Positions 33,716 to 45,290 of a stretch of DNA of 64,000 nucleotides are shown in pieces. The translations under genes were made by a program, and so were the position numbers. The notes under the pieces are model-generated. The model saw nothing but the letters and a program-made list of their open reading frames with translations. It was not told the origin of the DNA and ran no database searches. The stretch lies in NCBI GenBank assembly GCA_950022295.1, contig OX465598.1, forward strand, positions 5,270,001 through 5,334,000, given 5' to 3'. Positions within the stretch are counted from its first letter, which is position 1. Every line of letters starts with the position of its first letter. Source of the DNA: Bromus sterilis. Lineage: Eukaryota > Streptophyta > Magnoliopsida > Poales > Poaceae.

Positions 33716-34376
33716 GAGGGTTGATACAGCTCAAGCATGTAGGGGCGCAACCGCTTCAGTATGCTGTCAATGTGGCACCGCAGACACGCAGGGTGGAATT
33801 GTGGACCTGATTTCTACACCATACAGGCCCTCCGTGACTTTGCAAGGTCACAGGTAAGGTTTAATAATTATGATGGCCTTCTCAGTAATCCTACACTGGT
33901 TAACATGAATATAAATAAGTCGATACTCGAGATATTTGCAGCTTGATTACATCCTAGGCAAGAACCCGCTAAACATGAGCGACGTTGTCGGTTTCAGAAA
34001 CAAGTACCCCAAGCGTGCTCATGTGTTAATCACAGAGGGGCATCAATTCAATCCCTCATGACGGTATTAAGTACGGGTGCAAAGGAGGTGCTGAATGGAA
34101 GGAGAGCAAGAACGCAAACCCTAATATTATCCTCGGAGCAATGATTTGCTGGTCCTGACAGGCATGATGGTTTCAGAGATGTCCGCGGCAACTACATTCA
34201 CACGTAGCCTTCTCTTGCAGCGAATGCTGGCCTGGTTGCGGCATTGATTTCCCTGGCTGACGTCGGCACTGCAGGCAAAAGTAGTGGAGTTGATAAGAAC
34301 ACAATCTTCTCTGCGATTCCCTCAAAATTCACAAATCCTCCTCCTCAGCCACCAGCTTGGGAACCCACCTTATAAG
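33716..34376 (+). pseudogene. GH9 endoglucanase (cellulase) 3' remnant
   Basis: Two ancestral exons can be seen: 33716-33853 (ending ALRDFARSQ in one frame) and from 33942, joined by an 88-bp GT-AG intron. The second begins LDYILGKNPLNMSDVVGF, the DYILGxNPxxMSYMVGFG block of plant glycoside hydrolase family 9. Further on, after frame changes and stops, come GPDRHDGFRD, the position of the catalytic Asp/Glu tail (GGPDxxDxFxDxR), then NYIHT, NAGLVAALISLA and a Pro-rich tail. These enzymes cut beta-1,4-glucan during wall growth. Most of the catalytic domain is missing and the frame is broken several times, so it is a dead copy. Confidence 0.8.
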
Positions 34377-35235
34377 CATCAACTACATAGATGCAAAGGC
34401 CACAAACAGAAAGTAGAGAACATTAGCTTGCATGATGATCAGTATTAAACAAATCATCCGTCAATCATAGACTGGAGTGTAGTTTCAGAAACCAACTCTG
34501 GGATCCTTGTTATTCATATGTGAAGGTTTTTCCTTCCTGTTGAAATGCTAAGCCTTTAATTCTAGTTTTACAGGAGTGACTTACTCGACGCAGTAAAGGA
34601 ATTCTGTAACCTTCATACATACAGCTCGCTTCACCTTATTTCACTCATCTATGTCTTCAATCCTAATATGGCACAGGCCTAATATTATCCTCGGAGCAAT
34701 GATTTGCTGGTCCTGACAGGCATGATGGTTTCAGAGATGTCCGCGGCAACTACATTCACACGTAGCCTTCTCTTGCAGCGAATGCTGGCCTGGTTGCGGC
34801 ATTGATTTCCCTGGCTGACGTCGGCACTGCAGGGAAAAGTAGTGGAGTTGATAAGAACACAATCTTCTCTGCGATTCCCTCAAAATTCACAAATCCTCCT
34901 CCTCAGCCACCAGATTGGGAACCCACCTTATAAGCATCAACTACATAGATGCAAAGGCCACAAACAGAAAGTAGAGAACATTAGCTTGCATGATGATCAG
35001 TATTAAACAAATCATCCGTCAATCATAGACTGGAGTGTAGTTTCAGAAACCAACTCTGGGATCCTTGTTATTCATATGTGAAGGTTTTTCCTTCCTGTTG
35101 AAATGCTAAGCCTTTAATTCTAGTTTTACAGGAGTGACTTACTCGACGCAGTAAAGGAATTCTGTAACCTTCATACATACAGCTCGCTTCACCTTATTTC
35201 ACTCATCTATGTCTTCAATCCTAATATGGCACAGG
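34120..35235. repeat. Tandem duplication of 558 bp (GH9 end plus downstream)
   Basis: The block 34120-34677 is repeated at 34678-35235. Only a few differences are seen, such as GCAGGCAAAAG against GCAGGGAAAAG and CCAGCTTGGG against CCAGATTGGG, so the event is recent. The second copy ends 37 bp from the stop codon of the neighbouring TPR-like gene and probably supplies part of its 3' UTR. Confidence 0.95.
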
Positions 35236-35271
35236 CCTAGCTAGTGGCTTTCCCCATGAAATGTCAATTCG

Positions 35272-37842
35272 CTACACCCATCGTCCATGGTAGTTAAGCT
35301 CTGATATGCACGAGGACAGAGCTTCCCGTACCATCTTGTTGTTACCCTCTACGTACAGAACATCTTCATACAAACTCTTTGCCTGCTCCAACAGCCTTAT
35401 CTTCTCCTTGTTGTTCCGGGAACGCAACTGGGACCGCTGCTGCAGCGCGCTGCCCCATCTGTACAGAGCTGCAACGCCACATCACTTACAAGTGAGCATC
35501 ATACATAACCAATAACCGGACATGAGAAATGAAGTATCCAAGTTCAAACTTGTAAGAAAATTCAGGCTAAAAAGCAGAACGGCATCAAACCTTCTGGAGC
35601 GTAAGTGTTGCTTTTGGATAACATGGCATCAAACTTATCGATTGCAGCCAAATACACCCGATCAGCATCAACTGCTGCTTCCTGCATCAGTTTTATTTTA
35701 CACAGTAAGTCTAACTAGAAACCAAGTTTCAAGTCAAATGCACGAATAGCAAAAAAACAAAACCATCCTAAATACAGTACTTAGCAGCATGTTACTTTGT
35801 CAGGACTTGTTGTATGCCAAGTATTTGAGCTTCTAGACTGTTGATGCAGAGTTACACGATTGGAACAGAACTGGAATAGATGTTTATCATTTTGATAGAG
35901 CAACTACGCAGCAATGCTTATGCCCCACAACACAAAGGCAGTATACTGTATGTAAACTAAAATAGATGTTTATCCTAAGCATGTGTATAGGAAGGTCAGT
36001 GTCCATATATACCGGTCCAATGTCGGCAAGCAGTTGGCCACGAAAGATAAGTGCTAGTCCCCAATTGTACAGCGCCTTGACGTCACCCGAATCAATCGAC
36101 ACAGCCATCCTATAGCTTCTGCCAGCCTCAACAAGGAGGCTCTCACACTCCTCACAAACGCCCACTAACACGGACGAAATGCACTCTCTGTTAAGGATCC
36201 TTCTGTCTAGCTTCCTGGTCCGTGAGACACGCTCTCTTCCATTCAGATATGCCCCGCTGTCAGCCAGCAGCGTCCTCAGCTCACGGCTAATCTTGAGCTT
36301 GAGCTCACCATGGAGGAGGTAGGTGTTCCCTAGCTGACCGACCGCCACCAAGCTTGTCGGCCTCAATGCCACGGCGGTGGACAGAAGCCTTGCTGACCTA
36401 TAAAGCAATGCGTCCGCGGCTTCTTCATCGTCCTTGGCTACCATGCATTCCCTTGCCTTCCTCAAGATATCTGCAGCCTCCTTGACGTTGCGGCCGAACT
36501 CTTCAGCATCTGAACCCATGGCAGCAGCACCCTCAACATCATCTGTAAGTGGTTGTTCCTCAACACTGGCGGCATCACCCACGAATTCATCAGCCGACCT
36601 CCCCCATGCTCCACTGGCCCGGCTCTCAGCACCGTCCCGTCGCTCGATCTTTAACCTGTAGGACCTGTCCCGGATCTCGAGTGTTCTCTCGAGCAAAGAG
36701 GACTCCGCGGATTCAGCAGCGAACCTGCCGCCTTCCTCAAAGCGATTGCTGCCCCTAGCACGGCCACCTTCTTCAACGCGATGGTTGCTCCTTGCCCGGC
36801 CGCCTTGTTCAAAGGGGCCATCATTTCGCACACTGCTGCCACGGCCATGCCTGTGCTTGAACACCAGCCTCTCCAGCCGATCGTCTTCCAGCCCACTCTC
36901 AGGACTGAACCTATTGGCATCCTCCAATTCATCAGCATCATCATTGCCGTCGAATGGCAACATTTCGAGCGGCCTCGCGTTTCCGACAGTCACTGAATTC
37001 AATGGCTTGTCTCCCACATCCGCTTGTTGAGCAGGAGCAGAAGCTGCCCTGGCGTCTGAGTCGCCCTTGGCATCGGCCTCAGTAACGGCAGCAGCATCAG
37101 GGGCGACGGCCTTGGCGGGCTTCTTCCGCGGCGAGGCGAAGCTGAGCTCCCGCATGGCGTCCTTGGCCCAGCCCCCGAAGTAGCCGGCGACCTCCCTGGC
37201 CACCTCGCCCAGCGCGGCGTCCCCGGGCGCCGCGCCGCCGCTGGGCTGGACAGGGCCGGCCACCGCGGCCGCGCACTCCAGGAGCGCATCGCGGGCGCGG
37301 TCGAGGGACTGGAGGACGGGGCGGGCCTTGTCGCCGTCGTCGTCGGCCAGGAGGCGGTCCCTGAGGGGGAGGAGGCGGGCGTCGAGATCCGCGAGGAGGG
37401 CGGCGAGGCGGTGGGTGGAGGAGGGGCCGGGGGAGAGGTGCCTGGCGGTGGCGAATCCGGAGGCGAAGACGGCGGCGAGGAGCGGGACGGGAGGGAGGCG
37501 GGAGAGGGAGAGCGCGGCGACGGGGAGGAGGAGGAGGGGGAGGCCGTAGGGGGCGGCGGCGAGTAATTGAGGGATGCGGAGGAAGGGGAGGCCCAGGGGG
37601 GCGTCGGCGGCGGGGAGGTCGGCCCAGCCGTTGTAGGACGCGGCGGAGGAGGAGCAGCAGCGGCGGGTGGATGTGGATGTGGAGGCCCGGTGCGGGCGGG
37701 ACCGGACGGGGAGGAGGAGGTGCGGGTGGCGGTGGCGGTGGTGGTGGTGGAGGCGGGAGGGTCTCGGCGGCCCCGAGAGCAGGAGGAGGAAGTGGGATTG
37801 CTGCGAGGAAGAAGAAATGGCGGAGGATCCCGCTGCCGCCAT
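35272..37842 (-). CDS. Plastid-targeted TPR-like protein
   Basis: Three exons on the minus strand: 36013-37842, 35591-35681 and 35272-35468, all with GT-AG borders, give 705 residues. The first 60 residues are rich in Ser, His, Arg and Pro with almost no acids, as in a transit peptide. A long hydrophobic stretch (about residues 98-131) may span a membrane. The middle (about 210-440) is charged and low in complexity. The last 250 residues are helical and TPR-like: EAADILRKARECM, SARLLSTAVALRPTSLVAVGQLGNTYLLHGELK, SYRMAVSIDSGDVKALYNWGLAL, and across the exon joins AVDADRVYLAAIDKFDAML and ALYRWGSALQQRSQL. I chose the ATG at 37842 over an in-frame one at 37908 because the transit peptide begins there. 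Likely role is a protein-protein scaffold in the plastid; no specific function is known to me. Confidence 0.85.
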
Positions 37843-38080
37843 TATCCCACACAGACACCGCACCCTCCTCCCTCTCCCTCCCTTCTGTCTTTTTTTCAGG
37901 GTGTGCATTTTGCAGTGTGCTCCGTATACTTTATTTTATTTTATTTTACAAATTTTAATCAAATATATAGAGAAAAAATATATCCACACCTACAATATCA
38001 AATACTTCCATAAGGCTATTTGATTACAAATTTTGATCAACTTCCATAAAAACGAATTATTCTGTTGTTTCGGAGAAGCC

Positions 38081-38449
38081 ATGGAGGCGGTTGGACAATA
38101 CGCCGATTTATTTGGTTGTGATGTGAAGCAGGGCGAAAAGCTTTTTTCGGTAAAAAAGAATTTATTTAGTTTTGCACGAGATTATCTCCCGATTAAATAT
38201 CTGAGAATCCTGATTCATTATCGACCCCTCACTAATGCAGAATGCAAACATGTCGAAAAACGCTTTAGAAATGGTTTACTGTTAGAAATGCAACTTGATC
38301 TCTATTGGAGGACGAGTAATTTTGGTCAACTCGGTTTTCACAAATATGATTCTCTATATGTTTTTTATTTTTTTCAACTCCCTAAAGGGTTTTGCATTAT
38401 TTCATACCTAGATTCTTCTCGCAAGGAGGCAATGAAAAGAAAAATATAG
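38081..38449 (+). other. Unrecognised open frame (122 codons), AT-rich
   Basis: The frame starts at GCCATGG, a good plant start context, 238 bp upstream of and divergent from the TPR-like gene. The product would be MEAVGQYADLFGCDVKQG onward, rich in Phe, Leu, Lys and Tyr. No family is recognised, no splice partner is seen, and composition is unlike neighbouring genes. It may be chance or a fragment of an unknown element. Confidence 0.25.
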
Positions 38450-38667
38450 GTTCGCCGAATGAAGCATGGTTTGTTGACTGAAAAACAGGGGGGGATCTAG
38501 TCATTCAGAACATTCAGGTAAAAACAATACCTTACTCAGCAAATGGCTATTGAAACTACTTACAGAATAGGGTAATTGTCAAACCTTGTCACGCAATAAA
38601 TATTTAGAACAAACACAATATCTCACTTGCTTTTTATGCTTGCCATTGAGTATTTGTACGAAATTTT

Positions 38668-38937
38668 CTAAAAAGCGGTCGAGAAAAATATGTTGTCTCC
38701 ATCGCCCCGAAGTCCGACAACCTGAGAGTTGACGTGTTTTGCTGATAGCATCGCATTGTCCTTGAAGCTCTTGTAGCTGGTAGTAGAAATAATAACACTT
38801 GAGAGCCCGCCGAACTTCAAATTGTGCTGGTCATCCTTGCACGCTGGTGGAGATGTGGAGATCTCTTTCTTCAAAGTCTGCACAACAATCTTCATCCAGG
38901 ATAGGTATGTGACTAAATTATAGAAAAAGTGGTCCAT
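38668..38937 (-). other. Unrecognised open frame (89 codons)
   Basis: ATG-started frame with a plausible soluble sequence (KKEISTSPPACKDDQHNLKF, SFKDNAMLSAKHVNSQVV). It could be an exon fragment of a captured gene. No family or partner exon is recognised. Confidence 0.25.
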
Positions 38938-39152
38938 AGATTTACCGACTTCTAGTGAGGTCCCTCGGACTGATTATTGTTATCATAATTTTCTTGATCT
39001 CTTATATTATTTATACCAAACTATTTTATATATCACATTAAATATACTAAATTGTTGGATTTTTGTTATATATAATTAATTATATTGTTTAACTTTTATT
39101 GTTTTATACTCTATTTTTAAAGGGTGAGCGCTTAATTATATTTGTAATATTA

Positions 39153-39230
39153 CTACCTCTGTATCAAAATATAGGATGCTTTTGTAGTTCAATTTAAAAA
39201 TGAGTATCTTATATTTTGATACGGAAGGAG
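39153..39230. mobile_element. Stowaway-type miniature element (78 bp)
   Basis: CTACCTCTGTATCAAAATAT at the left matches, inverted, ATATTTTGATACGGAAGGAG at the right, with TA on both sides. Confidence 0.8.
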
Positions 39231-39669
39231 TACTTTTTAAGTTCATCCTTATATAACTCGTCATTTACTATTTCAAATAAAACATTGCTAGAGTAAACAC
39301 TCATGATCATGGATCGTGTAACCTTTTTGAATTAGTTAGGAGCACTGTGCTAAAAACGATTCCGATAAAGCTAAATGGTACATAATGAATCACATGCGTA
39401 TATGAATAACTTTTGCTACATAGATTATTATATACAATCACATATTTTGGTGCTTATATAGTTTTATAAGAATATATCGTTAGAAGGTTCTACTGTTGAC
39501 AAGTTTAACAAATATCCCCATATACACTATAGTATAGCTTGATTTTAAAAAACAAAAGCAGTACAATGCATTACGTGTCAGCAAGTGCATCCTTTACTAC
39601 TGTTATTTCTTCATTCTTTCAGCCCCACCATTTTGTATGTTCTCCCCAACAATATGAGGTGTTGCTGGG

Positions 39670-40165
39670 GGAGCGTCAATTCGGTGCCCGGGTGCATCTG
39701 CACTCGGGGATATAAAAAAATTTAAAAATAAAGTGAGAAAAGCTCAAAAAAATTCAAATTTTATATGGTGGAAGAAGCTTACGTCCGAGATTTTTTTTGC
39801 AAATTTTGGAAAAATCGTACTTTTGGAGAGCTCGCGGCAAAAAAAGAAAAAAATTGCAGTTTCTTTAAATGGTACTTCCTCCGATCCATAATAAGTGTCG
39901 CTCATCTAGTACAACTAACTTTGTACTAGATGAGCGACACTTATTATGGATCGGAGGGAGTACTATTCATGTACTATTTCGGGCTGAATTTATCTTTTTT
40001 TCCATGAGCTCTCTAGATGTCCAAAAAAGATCAAATTTTACAAAAACATCAAGCCATTAAGCATCTTTCACCATAATAAAATTTGGAATTTTTTAAGCTT
40101 TTTCATATATATTTTCAAAAATTTCTTGTGCAGGAGCATATGAGCCTGGGCTCAGATTTAAATAT
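39670..40165. mobile_element. Unclassified inverted-end element with a nested Stowaway
   Basis: The left part (GGTGCCCGGGTGCATCTGC) and the right part (reverse complement CTGAGCCCAGGCTCATATGC) are loosely inverted. The body is AT-rich and noncoding. A related right half occurs at 19915-20115. Exact ends are not fixed. Confidence 0.4.
39875..39960. mobile_element. Miniature element forming a near-perfect hairpin (86 bp)
   Basis: Left and right arms of about 40 bp are almost perfectly complementary (CCGATCCATAATAAGTGTCG against CGACACTTATTATGGATCGG) around a loop of about six bases. TA stands on both sides. It is a Stowaway family member. Confidence 0.9.
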
Positions 40166-40760
40166 CCTGCGTTGCTGGTGCATAATGATCATCTCCATGC
40201 CATGAAGCTTGGCCTTGGCATTGACCCTTCTGACCTCGTCGCCACTCTCCACCTTGGCACCTACCAGAGTACACATTATTAGATACATGGTGGGATGTAT
40301 TTCCATATTGTATGTATTTGATTAAAGTTTGCAAAGTTTAACTATTCAAAAAAAAAAAAAACGTAATGCACTATGGAATGAAAGGGTGTGACATTTTCCG
40401 CGTCACACAATATCCATGGGTCCCGAAAACGCGTGAAGTTCTTCCTAAAGTTACAAGCGACTTTGCATTAGTGAACCATTGGGTAAAACACTGAACAAAT
40501 TGGATTCACATATTTTAGTCATCTTGTTTCAAATTATTGAAACAGTTTCCTTTTGAACTGCATTACTGAAAAACATTAATATCGTACTTCCTCCCGTCCT
40601 TTTTGTTTGTGTTAACGTCCAATGTGTTGCTAAATCTTCATATATTTCACGTTATTAAAAATAAAGAACTACCAAAAGAAGTGAAAAAACAACACATGAA
40701 TCATTGATTTAAAATGAAACCAGCGACACCGTAGCCTGCTAACTTAGCCACTAAACGTTA

Positions 40761-40841
40761 CTTCCTCTGTTCATGTTTATTAGACGTTTCAGACGGTTAG
40801 ATCAACTGTCCAAAACATCTTATAAAAAGGAACGGAGGGAG
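40761..40841. mobile_element. Stowaway-type miniature element (81 bp)
   Basis: Left end CTTCCTCTGTTCATGTTTAT, right end TATAAAAAGGAACGGAGGGAG read inverted, TA on both sides. A (CA)12 microsatellite follows at 40847-40870. Confidence 0.75.
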
Positions 40842-40846
40842 TACCT

Positions 40847-40870
40847 CACACACACACACACACACACACA
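40847..40870. repeat. (CA)12 microsatellite
   Basis: Uninterrupted CA dinucleotide run of 24 bases, a few bases right of a miniature element. Confidence 0.95.
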
Positions 40871-41466
40871 AGAGAAATAGCTCGACTACGGTTCTTCCTA
40901 AGACCACTGATCCCCTCGGTCTTGGCAGCAATGTCGATGACAAGAAAACTTGAACATGAATATTTCGCCCAAAGAAATTTTGAAAGGACTTACAAGTATT
41001 TTCTTCCATCAGAACAAACACGCAACTTTACATCCATCAGAACAAATATGCAGTACCACTTGACTTGAGACGAAACATCAAATGATATAATATATGCAAC
41101 ATCAACCACATGTCTTTTACCAAAATCCAACACTTGATGATAAATATACAAACACATACAGCAGCAGCAACCTTACCTTATTCTTACCAGTCCCCTCTTC
41201 CTCTCTACAAAATGCAATGACAATAACGAATAAAGTTTGTCGGTCCCATAAGTAACAACCCTCCTGATCTTAATAACAAACTCAAATTAATAATAGTACA
41301 CTGCGTGTATCACCGCCATGATTCCCCATGGTGAACTCAGACGATTTCACCACCTCGGGTTGTATGTGGCCTTCATGCTCCTTCCCCGTCACTCATGAAC
41401 GGCTCTACCGACACCAAAATATAACCCTACTGTGAAGGATTAGCAGCTGACCAAAGCCACCTTTGT

Positions 41467-43827
41467 TCAGGCAGCGGCGACGGGCTCCGCTGGTGGCGCT
41501 GGAGCTGCTGCTGCGGGAGCAGCGGCGGCGGCGGTTTCGGCCTTCTCCAACTCAGGGACAGTGCCATTGGCAGGGGCATCCTTGGCAGGCGTCACTGCCG
41601 CCTTTGCTCCATCCTTTCCAGCGACAGCCGGAGCTCCATCCTTTCCGGCGGGTGCCGCGGCAGGTGGGGGAGGTGGCTTCATGTGTGGCGGCGGTGTGTG
41701 CTTCAGCTTCGACAGGATCTGGCGCATCCGTGCCATGTCGGTGGCCTTCCCGGGCTTGGGGCCCTGGACCACAATGATCCCTGGCTTCTTGTCCTTGTCT
41801 TTCTTGCCCGTTCTCTTCTCGATGTGTGCAATCTCCTGCGGGATGAGCTCAGATATCGCCTTCCAGTACTGCTTGTCTGCGCCCTTGTGGAACTTCTCCT
41901 GGTTGGAGAGGAAAAGCTGTTGCAAGCAGCAACACAGGGAGAGAACAGAAAGTGGTCAGGCGTTGTTCAAAGAAAGCCACAGGTAACACACAAGGTCATG
42001 ATCTATTTAAGAAACACTGTACCTTCTCCCTTTCCCGGTTGTGATCCTTGCTTGTCTCAAGGTTCAGCTTGCGCTTCTCGACGAAACCCTTCTTGAACTC
42101 TTCAGCTTCAAGGATGATTTGGCTCCTCAGCTCCTTCTCGTGCTTCTCCTTTTCCTCCAAGAGGAGTGCATTTTGACTGTTCACAGTTGGTGTTAGCATC
42201 AAGAAGTAAAAATAGCAGTATGTATTCTCTAGCATCTACCTTGCACAAGGTCATCTGTGCAAGACCTTTAATACAGCAAGTGTGGTAATTCACAGTACAG
42301 AATAAAGAGAAAATTCATATGAAGATATTGTGCGCAAGGTTCACAACACAGAACAAGGGGTAGAACAATTCATATAAATATGTTATGTGGCCCGGAAGTC
42401 AGAACTAGAGCCATATGTTTGTCTGATAGTTTATTTCTTAAGAGGCTAGAGCAAACTAGTACATATCTTGGTGCAGGCGATTAAAATAGACAAATTATGC
42501 ACTAAGCGAAACACAAGAGAAACAACAATAGAAGTAAACACGTCCTCTCAGGAAAAAAAGCTTAATCAAGGAGCTCCCATTTTGGACAGGAGAGTAGGCA
42601 AAATTTCAAAATTTGGACTACCTGTGTGTATTACAATATTTATACTGGATACATGTATGTGATGTGTAGATTTATCTCAGAAAGTAGCCCGTTTGAAAAA
42701 ACAAAAGAACCTGATCATATAAATAACAGGCTCATGTGCATGAACATGAATATGTATATATTTTCCACTATGATCTAGCAAGGTCATTTTCATTTTCCTA
42801 TTGGTAAAAAAGGTTAACAGTACAGCTGCACAGAGTCTTAGATATACTAGATCCTAGATTAATTACCTACTTAGCGTGTCTCAAGCTTAGCTAACCATGA
42901 GGAAATGTTGAACCAAGCTGAACTATTTTATCGCATTAACAGGTCAAGATGCAAAATGTTGCCTTGGTCACTTGCAAGCAAGAATACACCACTTTGGTGA
43001 CCAATGTGTATGCGGATTGCTCCTATTCAGCCAAGTCCTAGGGTAAAAGCTGCTACAGCACTGGATCACATCATCATCCGGCATAAACTGAATTTCAAGA
43101 GACAGTTTGCTCTCATTGGGCTGAAATCCTAGTGTGTTGAAGCTTGGAAGGCACCGGATCAAATCATCATAAGGACAATGAACTGAGTTCCAAGCGATCA
43201 TTCGCGCTAATTCAGCTAAATTCATGTGTACTGGTTGTGCGAAGGTACTGGATCACATCATCACGTGGCAGATGCACGAGCAGGGGCTCGCGTGACGGAC
43301 CGAATCCGCAGCACAGCGATGCATAGAGCAGCTCGATGCTCCAAATAATGGCAACCGGGAGCCCAGATCGCGACCCAGCTCGGCAGATCTACGCCCCGAA
43401 CCAACCCGCCCCGCCACGATCGCGCGGCTAGATCTAGCAGCGCGAACCGCCCTACGGGGCCAGATCTGAGCAATAGATGGGAGGAGACGTACCGGCGCCA
43501 CTCGCGGAGGAGGAAGCCCTCGTCGGCGCCCATCTGGGCGGGATCGGGGAGGACGGGGCCTGAGTCGGTGAAGAGGCTGTCGTCGTCGTCGTGGTGCATG
43601 GCGCCGTTGCCGTTGGAGTCGGGCATGCCGAAGGGGTGCGCGTTGGCGGAGTCGTGGCTGAAGGCGTAGGGGTCGGGGGAGGCCGGGAAGTCGTCGCCGG
43701 CCCCGGAGACGTGGACGTCGGCGGCGGCGGGGCCACCGGAGGGGGAGTCGGCGAAGCTGAGGAAGGGGTCGTCGTGGAAGGGCGCGGCGGCCGGGGAGGA
43801 GGTCGGGGAGTCGAAGGCGGTGGCCAT
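41467..43827 (-). CDS. CLC: Clathrin light chain
   Basis: Three exons on the minus strand: 43493-43827, 42023-42176 and 41467-41916. All joins are GT-AG and keep the frame, giving 312 residues. Exon 1 is acidic and Gly/Ser/Asp-rich (DDPFLSFADSP), ending FLLREWRR, where exon 2 continues QNALLLEEKEKHEKELRSQI, the long charged helix that binds the clathrin heavy chain. Exon 3 starts LFLSNQEKFHKG and holds ISELIPQEIAHIEKR and GPKPGKATDMARMRQILSKL, the signature of plant light chains, followed by a Pro- and Ala-rich tail. The protein coats vesicles of the trans-Golgi network and plasma membrane and tunes coat assembly. The ATG at 43827 fits the family start; an in-frame ATG at 44019 lies in the leader. 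Confidence 0.92.
43060..43265. repeat. Loose short repeat in clathrin light chain intron 1
   Basis: ACTGGATCACATCATCATC, ACCGGATCAAATCATCATA and ACTGGATCACATCATCACG recur at about 90-bp spacing, the first two followed by related text (AACTGAATTTCAAG and AACTGAGTTCCAAG). Confidence 0.6.
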
Positions 43828-44008
43828 GGGGTCGGGATCTGGACGGAGGGTGGTGGTGATCTGTGATATGTCGCGTGGTTGGGAGGGGAAGTGGAATGGT
43901 GGTGTCGATGCGGGTGGTATATGGAAGGAAGGTGAAGGTCCATCGAGTCGTTGGCGCCTGAAATGACTGGACTGCCCTGCCCCCTCTCTCCCCCTCTTTC
44001 CTGGAAAC

Positions 44009-44860
44009 GGGCCGACCAATCTTGGGCTAGGGTGTGGGGTTTAAGATCGGCCCGGGTTTAGCATTTTTTTCATGTTAGAAAAACACATTCGTTTGCCTAA
44101 AAAAACATTCGTCAAATTCTTCACCCTAAGGCGTCAAGTCAATTGATGCCTCTGCTGGTAGGCACGGTTCCACCAAGTTCGAGAATCACTAGTTAGAGGG
44201 TACTCTCTCGCGCGCCTCCGTAGATATCGTTTTCATTTTGCAACTGCCACATTTAGCGTTTTAACTGTGCCCACACGGAGCAACAACTATGATAGCGCAC
44301 GAAATGTGGATGCACCTGTGGCTTTGCGGGACCTGTGGCTGCACGTGTGACTGTGGCTATGGCTGAAACTGAGGTTGTGGCTCAGGCTGTGACAGGGGTT
44401 GTGGCTGAGGTTGTGGCTGCGCCCGGGGCTGTGGCTGGTCCTATGGATACGCGTGTGTGGATGTGGCCGCGGTTGTGCGGCCGGAAGACACCACGTATCA
44501 AGCGTGGAAGGGCTAAAGAAAAATTCCAAAACGCATCATAACGCGACACCACGTATCAAGAGTATCCTCTAACTAGTGATTGGGACCAAGCTCTCCTCCG
44601 AAAAGATATCTCAAGCGTAAACAAATCTGATTGGCGGGCCGATGCGTCTGGGGCTAGGGTGTGAGCTTTAAGATTGTCCCCGGTTTAGCATTTTCATGTT
44701 AAGAAAAAACATCCATCAAAATGTTTCCAAACACTTTGGAAGATGCAGTTCGATCACTTTTTTTTCATCCAACACCATGCATCAAATGCTCCTCCTGAGG
44801 CATCAAGTAAATTGATGCTTGTGCTGACGGGCACAGTTTCACCTAGCCCTTATTTGAAAA
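44009..44860. repeat. Diverged direct duplication flanking a foldback element
   Basis: The left copy (44009-44180) and right copy (44636-44860) share, in order, GGGCTAGGGTGTG, TTTAAGAT, GGTTTAGCATTTT, TCATGTTA, AGTCAATTGATGC or AGTAAATTGATGC, and GGCACGGTTCCACC or GGCACAGTTTCACC. Between them lies the element 44187-44578. Confidence 0.65.
44187..44578. mobile_element. Foldback-type element with CACTAGTTAGAGG ends
   Basis: Left end CACTAGTTAGAGGGTACTC and right end GAGTATCCTCTAACTAGTG are inverted repeats with one or two mismatches. No clean target duplication is seen. The interior contains an irregular run of GTGGCT-type hexamers at about 44320-44440. A near match of its left border, inverted, occurs at about 59325. 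Confidence 0.6.
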
Positions 44861-44966
44861 AAAAGACCCTAATAGACGTAATAAAATCCAATTTAAAGGA
44901 TGCTTTGGAGGTGAACATGTCAAAATCCACTTTGTTGGGCTTCGTGACGGAGCGTCGCCGTGGTCA

Positions 44967-45290
44967 ATGAGTCTGTTATACTTGAGCTATCGTGGTGCTG
45001 GCAAGGGCAACACCTTGATAGTTTGTGACATCGATGACTTAGTGTCGCATTTTGCCTCGATTATGTTACGTATCTTTGAAACCCAAATTGGTAGTGCACA
45101 TGTCAAAAAGTTCAATGATAGGGTTGATTTTGATATTTTTGTTATTAGTGGCTGGGCTAGGAGGGAAGGCTTGGGTATTCACATTTTTTTAAATAAAGAT
45201 GTAAAATTGGAAGTCTTTGGCTCTTCGAAGTATCATATTGATGCTAAGATCTCAGGCATTGGGGAAGTTCCGTGGCGTTTGGGAACGTAG
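44967..45290 (+). pseudogene. LINE endonuclease fragment
   Basis: A frame of 107 codons reads LLYLSYRGAGKGNTL, then IFETQIGSAHVKKF, FDIFVISGWARREGLGIHIF and YHIDAKISGIGEVPWRLG. This is the order of the APE-type endonuclease at the start of plant LINE ORF2 (usual form LSWNCRGLGNP, LxETR, RSGGLALLW, HIDxxI, WRxTGxYG). The catalytic Asn is replaced in the first block and the frame ends early, so it is inactive. Confidence 0.7.

Noticed and set aside
37097..37858. Minus-strand Pro/Arg-rich frame of 253 codons
   Set aside because: Frame-shifted shadow of the GC-rich first exon of the TPR-like gene.
43452..43943. Minus-strand Pro/Thr-rich frame of 163 codons
   Set aside because: Shadow frame of clathrin light chain exon 1.
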